This document shows positions 1 through 6,412 of a stretch of DNA of 38,581 nucleotides, piece after piece; within the stretch, counting starts at the first letter, position 1; each line of letters begins with the position of its first letter. Origin of the DNA: Pseudodesulfovibrio sp. S3 (GTDB lineage: Bacteria > Desulfobacterota > Desulfovibrionia > Desulfovibrionales > Desulfovibrionaceae); contig NZ_QTZO01000022.1 of assembly GCF_004025585.1 (NCBI RefSeq), positions 1-38,581 on the forward strand. The letters run 5' to 3'. Below the pieces are notes generated by a model. It did no database searches. It was not told the DNA's origin and saw nothing but the letters and a program-made list of their open reading frames with translations. A program made the position numbers and the translations under genes.

Positions 1-122
1 CCAAAAAAGAACCCCGCCGGGAGGGCTGAAAAAAAACATGGAGGAGCGATGAGCGACGGCTCTTCTTCAGACTTGCTGCAAGGGGAACACGCACACATCC
101 GCGAAAAAGGACATGGAATGCC

Positions 123-168
123 TTTGGGGCTGCAAGCCCCAAACAATGCCTCCCGCGCCAAAGGCGCG
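123..168. repeat. two adjacent perfect hairpins
   Basis: The first 250 bases hold no gene I can support; the short open frames there lack convincing Shine-Dalgarno context or family features. Two perfect small hairpins lie here: TTTGGGGCT/AGCCCCAAA with a 3-base loop (123-143) and CGCGCC/GGCGCG with a 3-base loop (154-168). A third, the mobB terminator, follows at 184. They may form a composite transcription end between mobB and whatever lies to the left. Function is inferred from structure and position only. Confidence 0.45.
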
Positions 169-173
169 CATCC

Positions 174-200
174 CAAACAAAAAGCCGCCCCTTGGGCGGC
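174..200 (-). terminator. intrinsic terminator of mobB
   Basis: GCCGCCC and GGGCGGC pair around a CTT loop at 184-200. Read on the minus strand, the stem is followed directly by a T-rich run (TTTTTGTTT). It lies about 55 bases past the mobB stop, as expected for a rho-independent terminator. Confidence 0.75.
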
Positions 201-254
201 CTTCCTTATTTCTTCAGGCCCGCTGCTCGAAGCAAAAGCCAGTGCAACCTCAAC

Positions 255-794
255 TTAATCCTGCAAAGCCCACATGCCGCTGCTTACCCACCCGAAGTAT
301 TTTCGGGCGATATGGATGGCCACTTCCCCGGCATCGTCCAGACCGAACTTGGGCACGTCCGCCTCCACCCCCCGGTCGGTGACCATGGCAACGAGCTTTT
401 TTTCGGCCTGATTGTTCCTGTCGCACAGGGGCCGATCGTGGGTATCGCGACGATGGACCTCGATTTTGGGCTGATCGGAATTGAAATATCCTTCGGCAAG
501 CACCAGATGCTTATCCGCAAACAGGTTTTCAGCCAGCTCCGGAAGCGTCATTTCACGGGAGACCGACTTGATCATGGCAATCCGATCGGGTGAGGATATG
601 ACCACGGTCTCGGCCCCGGCCTGTTTCAACCGCCAGGAATCCTTGCCCTCGCGGTCGATTTCAAAGGAATGGGCATCATGCTTGACCGCTCCCACGGATA
701 TGCCGAGCTTGCGCAACTCGGGCAACAGTCTCTCCATGAAGGTGGTTTTACCGGATTTCTTTTTACCGACGATACAGATTATTTGCGGTTTCAT
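255..794 (-). CDS. mobB: molybdopterin-guanine dinucleotide biosynthesis protein MobB
   Basis: This is a 179-residue P-loop GTPase-like protein. The N-terminus IICIVGKKKSGKTT carries the Walker A motif typical of MobB, which assists MobA in attaching GMP to molybdopterin to make MGD, the cofactor of formate dehydrogenases and other Mo/W enzymes. The following GAVKHDAH and the later ISSPDRIAMI and LVLAEGYF segments fit the family. The open frame extends 31 codons upstream, but the ATG at 794 is preferred because AAAGGAC lies just upstream and the Walker motif then sits near the N-terminus as usual. It is divergent from the moeA-like gene, a functionally related neighbour, and is closed by a hairpin terminator. 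The cytoplasmic role comes from the family. Confidence 0.9.
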   Translation of the reverse strand: MKPQIICIVGKKKSGKTTFMERLLPELRKLGISVGAVKHDAHSFEIDREGKDSWRLKQAGAETVVISSPDRIAMIKSVSREMTLPELAENLFADKHLVLAEGYFNSDQPKIEVHRRDTHDRPLCDRNNQAEKKLVAMVTDRGVEADVPKFGLDDAGEVAIHIARKYFGWVSSGMWALQD

Positions 795-970
795 TGTGGG
801 TCCTTTTTCTATTTGAACAATGGGCATACTCAATTCTGCGTCCCGGCGAGAAACCCGGCAGCAAAACAATTTCCGAGTATATTGCAACTGAAGTAATGCT
901 GCAATCCTTTACAACCATTCGAGCGGGTGACACTATGCTCCAAGCCGCAAGCCCATAGCCGAGGATGACC

Positions 971-2185
971 ATGCACACCCCCATTTCCCGCCAACGGGCA
1001 GTTCAGGAACTCCTGAGAATCGCCCGCCCCCTCAAGAGTGAAGCCATTTCCCCCATGGACGGGGTAGGACTGGTCGCCGCCCATGACGTCAAGGCCCTGT
1101 GCAACGTCCCCGAACACGCCTGTTCTGTGCGTGACGGCTATGCACTGCGGGCTGAAGACGTGAAACTGGCCGGGACCATGAAGCCCGTCCGGCTGGCCGT
1201 CGGCGAGTGTATCCGGGCTGAATCCACGGCCCCGGGCAGAGTTGGAAAGGGGCAGACCGCGCGCGTGCTCACGGGCGGCCCCATACCCCCCGGAGCGGAT
1301 GCGGTGCTGGCCGAAGAGGATGTGGAGACCGAAAACGGGGACATCCTGGTCAGAACCCCGGTACGCAGCGGCTGGTTCGTGCGGGCCGTGGGCGGAGAAA
1401 TCCGGAAAGAGACCATTATCACCGAAACAGGAAGGATCATCTCGCCCCAGGCCGCAGCCGTCATGACCCGCACTCGGGTCAGTTCGGTGCTGGCTCACCC
1501 CAGGCCTCAAGCGCGCATTCTCGCCCTGGGCAGCGAACTGGCCGCGCCAGGATGCGAGGAACACGGCATGGCCCGGTTCCCGGCAGACAACCTGATTCTG
1601 CTCCGAGGGCTGTTCGAACAAAGCGGTGCCATGGTGATTAAAACCGGCGTCATGCCCGACGACGAGAACCGACTTGTCAAGACACTGTCAGCCACGGATT
1701 TGCCGGATCTGGTCGTGACCACGGGCGGCACAGGAAACAGCGAACGGGACTTCACCCGCATGGCCGCCCAGGAAAGCGGCTTCACCCCGATCTTCAGCCG
1801 CATCGACATCCGCCCCGGCCGGAACATGGTCGCAGCCGTGCGCGGCAACACCCTGCTCTTCTGCCTGCCCGGACCGCCCGCAGCGGTGCACGCCTGCTAC
1901 CACGCAGTCATCCTGCCCGTGGTGCGCCGCCTGAGAGGCCTGCCCGACCGGGAACAGCCCCTCAAGGCCCGCTTCACCAAGGGCATCAACGTCCATCCCG
2001 GTTCGGAATGGATGGTCCAGTGCGAACTGAATATCCAGGGGTCCGCCATCACCGCCACCCCCTTTGCCGGAAAAGAAGTGCCTCCCATGTTCGGGCTGGG
2101 CCGCGCCCACGGCCTGGCCGTCCTGCAAAGCGGCGACTCCATCCTGCGCGGCGAAGAAACAGAGATTCTGACCACCCTGTTCTAA
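971..2185 (+). CDS. moeA: MoeA-like molybdopterin molybdotransferase
   Basis: This protein of about 404 residues has the MoeA layout: an N-terminal domain with the SVRDGYAL signature, a central MoaB/MogA-like domain (VVTTGGTGNSERDF, then IRPGRNM and LPGPPAAV), and a C-terminal beta domain. MoeA inserts molybdate into adenylylated molybdopterin. Several signatures deviate from the classical forms: SAMDGYA reads SVRDGYA, and the GGVSxGxxD loop reads GGTGNSERD, although the loop Asp is kept. It could therefore be a divergent paralogue, for example one specialised for tungsten. An ATG at 965 is in frame, but GAGG at 961-964 is correctly spaced only for the ATG at 971. The gene is divergent from mobB across about 175 bases that should hold both promoters. 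Confidence 0.87.
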   Translation: MHTPISRQRAVQELLRIARPLKSEAISPMDGVGLVAAHDVKALCNVPEHACSVRDGYALRAEDVKLAGTMKPVRLAVGECIRAESTAPGRVGKGQTARVLTGGPIPPGADAVLAEEDVETENGDILVRTPVRSGWFVRAVGGEIRKETIITETGRIISPQAAAVMTRTRVSSVLAHPRPQARILALGSELAAPGCEEHGMARFPADNLILLRGLFEQSGAMVIKTGVMPDDENRLVKTLSATDLPDLVVTTGGTGNSERDFTRMAAQESGFTPIFSRIDIRPGRNMVAAVRGNTLLFCLPGPPAAVHACYHAVILPVVRRLRGLPDREQPLKARFTKGINVHPGSEWMVQCELNIQGSAITATPFAGKEVPPMFGLGRAHGLAVLQSGDSILRGEETEILTTLF

Positions 2186-2372
2186 ACCCTGCTCCCAACG
2201 GACAACACCACGATCTCGCGGACACCCTTCACGTATGGAACCAAGCTTGTGGTTCACACAACGGCTTAGGCATGCTACAGTCCTGTTCAACCTCGTCTCC
2301 CTTCTCGGTCAGCGCCACCTCATCCCGTCGACAAAAACGATTCGTTCTCGAAAGGCCTTTTTGAGCGAAAAA

Positions 2373-2412
2373 GTGTCACCCACCTTTCGAATCCTCGTCA
2401 CGAAACTGTAAC
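2373..2412 (+). promoter_or_regulatory. two tandem Pho boxes of the pst operon
   Basis: Four 7-base units sit at exact 11-base intervals: GTGTCAC (2373), CTTTCGA (2384), TCGTCAC (2395) and CTGTAAC (2406). The PhoB consensus is two CTGTCAT-type repeats separated by four bases, so this reads as two adjoining boxes. Unit 2 is the weakest. A -10-like TATCAA begins at 2423, 11 bases after the last unit, the usual spacing in PhoB-activated promoters that lack a good -35. It implies induction by phosphate starvation through a PhoR/PhoB pair not seen in this window. The rest of the 2186-2486 gap shows no gene. Confidence 0.75.
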
Positions 2413-2486
2413 ATGTCAGGATTATCAATAGTTCACATGTCAACGAGGACTGTCTTTTCTTTACATAATTTTAAGGAAGGTATTTC

Positions 2487-3296
2487 ATGAAAAAACTGCT
2501 TATTGCTTTTGTGACCCTGGCTGTCCTGAGTGTCTCCGCTCTGGCTTTCGCTACCGACATCCGTGTCAAGGGTTCCACCACCGTTGACCCGGCCATGAAA
2601 AAGCTGGTCGCCGCGTATCAGGCCGCCAACCCCGGCGTGAATTTCTCCATCTCCGCCACCGGCTCCGGTGACGGCGCCAAGGCCATCATCAACAAGACCG
2701 CCGACATCGGCATGATGTCCCGCGACATGAAGGACGCCGAGATCGAAAAGTGCAAGGCCAACGGCACCGAGCCCGTCCAGTTCGTCATCGCCCTGGACTG
2801 CCTGGTTCCCATCGTCCATCCCTCCAACAAGGTTTCCGAAATCACCACCGCCCAACTGAAGGACATCTATCAGGACAAGATCCGCGACTGGAAAGACGTT
2901 GGCGGCGACAAGGGCATGATCGCCCTGTTCTCCCGTGAGACCAACTCCGGCACCTACGAAGTGTGGCACGGCAAGGTCATGAAGAAAGAAGACGAGTTCG
3001 ACCTTGTTTCCCGTATGCCTTCCAACGCCGCCATGGCCGCCAAGATCGCCGGCAACAAGAAGGGCATCGGCTACGTTGGCCTGGGCTTCCTGAATCCCAA
3101 CATCAAGGCCCTGACCGTGAATGGCGTGCAGGCCTCCGTGGCCACCGGCAAGGACGGCTCCTACCCCCTTTCCCGCGGCCTGAACCTGTACACCGGCGGA
3201 CAGCCCACCGGCGAGACTGCCAAGTTCATCGAATTCGTCATGTCTCCCGCCGGCCAGAAGATCATCGCCGAAGTCGGCTTTGTCCCGGTCAACTGA
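2487..3296 (+). CDS. pstS: phosphate ABC transporter, periplasmic phosphate-binding protein
   Basis: This 269-residue protein starts with a Sec signal peptide (MKKLL, hydrophobic core, then ALAFA for signal peptidase I cleavage). The mature protein begins DIRVKGSTTVDP. The GSTTV and SATGSGDGAK segments, the TADIGMMSRDM loop and the SRETNSGTYEVW motif are phosphate-contacting elements of the PstS/SphX family of periplasmic binding proteins. It delivers inorganic phosphate to PstCA. An AGGAAGG ribosome site lies six bases before the ATG. It is the first gene of the pstSCA operon behind the Pho boxes, and is separated from pstC by a strong hairpin, which fits the usual excess of binding protein over permease. 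Confidence 0.95.
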   Translation: MKKLLIAFVTLAVLSVSALAFATDIRVKGSTTVDPAMKKLVAAYQAANPGVNFSISATGSGDGAKAIINKTADIGMMSRDMKDAEIEKCKANGTEPVQFVIALDCLVPIVHPSNKVSEITTAQLKDIYQDKIRDWKDVGGDKGMIALFSRETNSGTYEVWHGKVMKKEDEFDLVSRMPSNAAMAAKIAGNKKGIGYVGLGFLNPNIKALTVNGVQASVATGKDGSYPLSRGLNLYTGGQPTGETAKFIEFVMSPAGQKIIAEVGFVPVN

Positions 3297-3329
3297 TATC
3301 AAAACGACTGCATCTGATGTAAGCTACTT

Positions 3330-3358
3330 CCCGTCGGGGTGCCTGGCGCCCCGACGGG
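3330..3358 (+). terminator. hairpin between pstS and pstC (attenuator or mRNA-stability element)
   Basis: A perfect 10-base stem, CCCGTCGGGG against CCCCGACGGG, encloses a small GC loop. There is no U-run after it, so it is not a classical terminator. At this site in ABC operons such hairpins often partly stop transcription or protect the upstream mRNA, raising the dose of the binding protein over the permease. Confidence 0.6.
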
Positions 3359-3387
3359 ATCACTCTTCATAACAGAAGCGAGAAACA

Positions 3388-4311
3388 ATGCTCTCACGCT
3401 CCCACAAAGAAAAGGCCATCAAGACGGGGTTTCTGCTGGCCGCTAGCGCGTCCATCATCGCCCTGGGCCTGATCATGTATTTCCTGGTGGGCGAGGCCCT
3501 GCCGACGTTCACCGGCTTTGACGCCATGGGTGCGAAAGTCCCGGGCGTCAGCTTCTACGACTTCGTCTTCGGCGCACAGTGGAAACCCATATCCGAACAC
3601 CCCCAATGGGGCATCCTGCCGCTGATCATGGGCTCGGTCTGGGTCACCCTGATCTCCTCGCTCATCGCCATCCCGCTCGGCATCATGACCGCCATATACC
3701 TGGCTGAGATTGCCCCCCACAAGGTGCGGGAGATCGTCAAGCCCATGGTGGAGCTGCTGGCCTCCCTACCCTCCGTGGTCATCGGCTTCTTCGGCCTGGC
3801 CGTGGTCGCGCCCATCCTGCTCGAAATTTTCGACATCCGATTCGGCGTGAACATGCTCAACGCCTCCATCATGCTCGCCTTCATGGCCGTTCCAACCATT
3901 ACCTCCATTGCCGAGGACTCCATTCATTCGGTCCCCAACGAAGTCCGCGAAGGCTCTCTGGCGCTCGGAGCCACCCGGTTCGAGACCATCTGGCGCGTGG
4001 TGCTCCCGTCCTCGTTATCGGGCCTGTCGACAGCGGTCATTCTCGGCATGTCCCGCTCCATAGGCGAGACCATGGTCGTGCTCATGGTGGCCGGCGGCGC
4101 AGCCCGCATTCCGACGTCCATCTTTGATCCGGTTCGACCGATGCCCGCTTCCATTGCCGCCGAGATGGGCGAAACCAGCTTCGGCCTGGAAACGCACTAT
4201 TTCGCGCTCTTCGCCATTGCCATGGTCCTGTTCGTCATCACGTTTCTCTTCAACCTCCTGGCCGACCACATTGCCCACAAATACAAGCAAGTCGGCTCAG
4301 CAACGCTGTAA
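3388..4311 (+). CDS. pstC: phosphate ABC transporter permease PstC
   Basis: This is a 307-residue inner-membrane permease with about six hydrophobic segments. The first follows KTGFLLAASASIIALG, and the main transmembrane domain begins near WGILPLIMGSVWVTLI. The cytoplasmic EAA loop that docks the ATPase is visible as VREGSLALGATRFETIWRVV. PstC pairs with PstA to form the phosphate channel. It lies 91 bases after pstS, across a hairpin, and 12 bases before pstA, so the three are read as one operon. The ribosome site (AGCGAG) is weak, in keeping with lower expression than pstS. Confidence 0.95.
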   Translation: MLSRSHKEKAIKTGFLLAASASIIALGLIMYFLVGEALPTFTGFDAMGAKVPGVSFYDFVFGAQWKPISEHPQWGILPLIMGSVWVTLISSLIAIPLGIMTAIYLAEIAPHKVREIVKPMVELLASLPSVVIGFFGLAVVAPILLEIFDIRFGVNMLNASIMLAFMAVPTITSIAEDSIHSVPNEVREGSLALGATRFETIWRVVLPSSLSGLSTAVILGMSRSIGETMVVLMVAGGAARIPTSIFDPVRPMPASIAAEMGETSFGLETHYFALFAIAMVLFVITFLFNLLADHIAHKYKQVGSATL

Positions 4312-4323
4312 TCGAGGGAGCAG

Positions 4324-5256
4324 ATGTCAGAAATGGTAAGCAACGACATGGCAATACCCGGTTCCACCATCCCGGATACTCCCGGCCATCGCCTCCGGCG
4401 CCGAATCACCCAGGAATTCTGGTTCAACCTGTTCCGGGTGGCGGTTGCCATCAACGGCCTCGCGCTTTTCATCATCATCGGGTACATGGTCTACTTCGGC
4501 CTGCCCGCCATCAGTTGGGACTTCCTCACGGGCCAGCCCACGGAAGGCGGCCTGGCCGGAGGAATTTTCCCGTGCATCGTCGGCACCCTGTACCTGTCCA
4601 TAGGCTCCATGGCCCTGGCCCTGCCCCTGGGCGTGGCCTCAGCCATCTATCTGCATGAATACGCCATGCCCGGCCTGGTGATGCGCATCATCCGGCTGTG
4701 CATCAACAACCTGGCGGGCGTGCCTTCCGTGGTCTTCGGCCTGTTCGGCATGGCCTTTTTCGTGGCCGCGAGGGACCTCGGCGGACTGGGAATGGGCGTG
4801 TCCATTGCCGCGGGTTGCATGACCCTGGCCGTGCTCATCCTGCCGGTCATCATAGGCACCTCGGAAGAGGCGCTCAGGAGTGTTCCCGACACCTACCGCG
4901 AGGCTTCCCTCGGACTGGGTGCCACCAAATGGCAGACTGTTTTCAGGGTCGTCCTGCCCTCGGCCATGCCCGGCATCCTGACCGGCTCGATCCTGTCCAT
5001 CTCGCGGGCAGCGGGAGAGACTGCGGCCATCATGTTCACCGCCGCAGCCAGCTATAACCCGACCCTGCCCTCCTCCATATTCGACGAAGTCATGGCCCTG
5101 CCCTACCAGATCTACTCGCTTTCGGTCTCCTCCACCAACCCCGAAGCCACACTGCCTCTCCAATACGCAACCTCCCTCGTACTGGTTACAATGGTGCTGG
5201 GCATGAACCTCATCGCCATCTTCCTCCGGTCCCATCTCCGCAAGAAGCTGGGCTAA
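4324..5256 (+). CDS. pstA: phosphate ABC transporter permease PstA
   Basis: This 310-residue inner-membrane protein is the partner permease of PstC. It has a cytoplasmic N-terminus of about 35 residues, six hydrophobic segments, a periplasmic loop containing the TEGGLAGGIFP segment, and an EAA loop, YREASLGLGATKWQTVF, for contact with the ATPase. GAGGGAG lies four bases before the ATG at 4324; a second ATG at 4333 is possible. It is the last gene of the operon. No pstB ATPase or phoU regulator follows: a bidirectional terminator comes immediately after the stop, then a convergent glycosyltransferase. The energising subunit must be encoded elsewhere. Confidence 0.95.
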   Translation: MSEMVSNDMAIPGSTIPDTPGHRLRRRITQEFWFNLFRVAVAINGLALFIIIGYMVYFGLPAISWDFLTGQPTEGGLAGGIFPCIVGTLYLSIGSMALALPLGVASAIYLHEYAMPGLVMRIIRLCINNLAGVPSVVFGLFGMAFFVAARDLGGLGMGVSIAAGCMTLAVLILPVIIGTSEEALRSVPDTYREASLGLGATKWQTVFRVVLPSAMPGILTGSILSISRAAGETAAIMFTAAASYNPTLPSSIFDEVMALPYQIYSLSVSSTNPEATLPLQYATSLVLVTMVLGMNLIAIFLRSHLRKKLG

Positions 5257-5265
5257 AGGATTCCA

Positions 5266-5309
5266 CGAAAAAGCCCCCTGCCCGGTATGCCGAGCAGGGG
5301 GCTTTTTCG
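5266..5309. terminator. bidirectional terminator between pstA and glycosyltransferase
   Basis: A 16-base perfect stem (CGAAAAAGCCCCCTGC against GCAGGGGGCTTTTTCG) has an A-run on its left arm and a T-run on its right arm, so it works in both directions. It ends pstSCA from the left and the minus-strand acyltransferase-glycosyltransferase pair from the right. Confidence 0.9.
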
Positions 5310-5322
5310 TGCGCCGAGCCGA

Positions 5323-6408
5323 CTAGCCCATGCGCTGGTAAAGCTGGACATAGGAATCGACCATCCGCTCCGCCGGGAAACGCTTCCGGCCCGAAACAAA
5401 GGCCTCCATCCCCATGAGCCGGACAAGGCCAGGATCGGAAAGCAACCGTGCCGCAGCCTCGATGAAACCCTTCTGATTTCCGGCCGGGACAAGCACGCCG
5501 GTGGACTGATCCATGATCTGCTCCGGCACACCGCCAACCTCGTACGAAACCACGGGCAAGGCCTTGGACATGGCTTCCATGATCACCAGGGAATGGTTGT
5601 CCGCCCTGGTGGGGTACAACATCACGTCCGCAGCCGCCATAAGCAGGGACAACTTTGTACGGTCCACGTACGGCCACAGGATCAGATCCCCCTCCCTCCC
5701 CTCGTGGTCGCCGCCCACGGCAAAGCAGACCAGCTCGGGCAGCCGGGCCTTGAGTTCAGCCCATATGTCCCGCCATGTTTCACCGGACTTGTACGCAGCG
5801 CTCATGCCGCCGTGGGCCGCGAACAGGACCACTTTGGCCACGGGATTGATCCCGAGTTGTTGCCGTGCTTCCGGTTTTGATCGAGGGCGGTCCGGCCAGG
5901 GGATGCCGTTGGGGATGATGGTCACCGGGCGCAGCAGGTGGGACTTGGCCAACCGGGCCAGCCAGCGGGACGGAGCCACCAGCACCGGGTCCAGCCGTTG
6001 AACCTGGGCCAGCTTGATCTTGCGCAGTTCGGCCGCGTCCGAAAATTTTCTGGGACAGGGACCGGCACACCCCTCGTCCGCGTTGCCGCAATCCATCGGA
6101 TACGGACAGCCGCCGGTGAACAGTTCGCAGTCGTGCAGGGTGATGACGGTCCTGGTCCGGGCCGGGATGGAGCCGAGCAGAGTCGGCCAGTCGCCCGTGC
6201 AGTGCACGTGGGCAATGGCCTTGTCCGGGAGGTATCGGCCAAAATCCTCGGGCAGGATGGCTGCACCGTCCGCCTTTTCAGCCAGCTCGAAGCTGAGATT
6301 CGCTTCAATCTCATGCCGCTCCATGCCGGCCATGAGCAGCCGGGCCACGCGTGTAGCCCCGCCGGTAGTTTCAAGGCCGGTGTGGTGGTAGACAGGAGGA
6401 AAAGGCAT
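5323..6408 (-). CDS. glycosyltransferase, GT4 family
   Basis: This 361-residue protein is predicted to be a cytoplasmic GT-B fold retaining glycosyltransferase. The N-terminal domain shows TGGATRVARLL and a Cys-rich segment, HDCELFTGGCPYPMDC with further Cys at GCAGPC, known from colanic-acid-type GT4 enzymes. The C-terminal nucleotide-sugar domain carries the TRADNHSLVIMEAMSKALPV region, where the second Glu of the EX7E motif is kept and the first position is Asn. The acceptor is unknown; polysaccharide or cell-surface sugar assembly is likely from the family. It starts five bases after the stop of the Pat-like gene, on the same strand, with GGACGGA inside that gene's last codons as the probable ribosome site, so the two are co-transcribed. 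Confidence 0.87.
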   Translation of the reverse strand: MPFPPVYHHTGLETTGGATRVARLLMAGMERHEIEANLSFELAEKADGAAILPEDFGRYLPDKAIAHVHCTGDWPTLLGSIPARTRTVITLHDCELFTGGCPYPMDCGNADEGCAGPCPRKFSDAAELRKIKLAQVQRLDPVLVAPSRWLARLAKSHLLRPVTIIPNGIPWPDRPRSKPEARQQLGINPVAKVVLFAAHGGMSAAYKSGETWRDIWAELKARLPELVCFAVGGDHEGREGDLILWPYVDRTKLSLLMAAADVMLYPTRADNHSLVIMEAMSKALPVVSYEVGGVPEQIMDQSTGVLVPAGNQKGFIEAAARLLSDPGLVRLMGMEAFVSGRKRFPAERMVDSYVQLYQRMG

Positions 6409-6412
6409 GAAT

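Noticed and set aside
2433-3302. 289-codon minus-strand frame across pstS
   Set aside because: It is antisense to a clear PstS; composition (Gly/Asp/Val/His-rich) is typical of a shadow frame.
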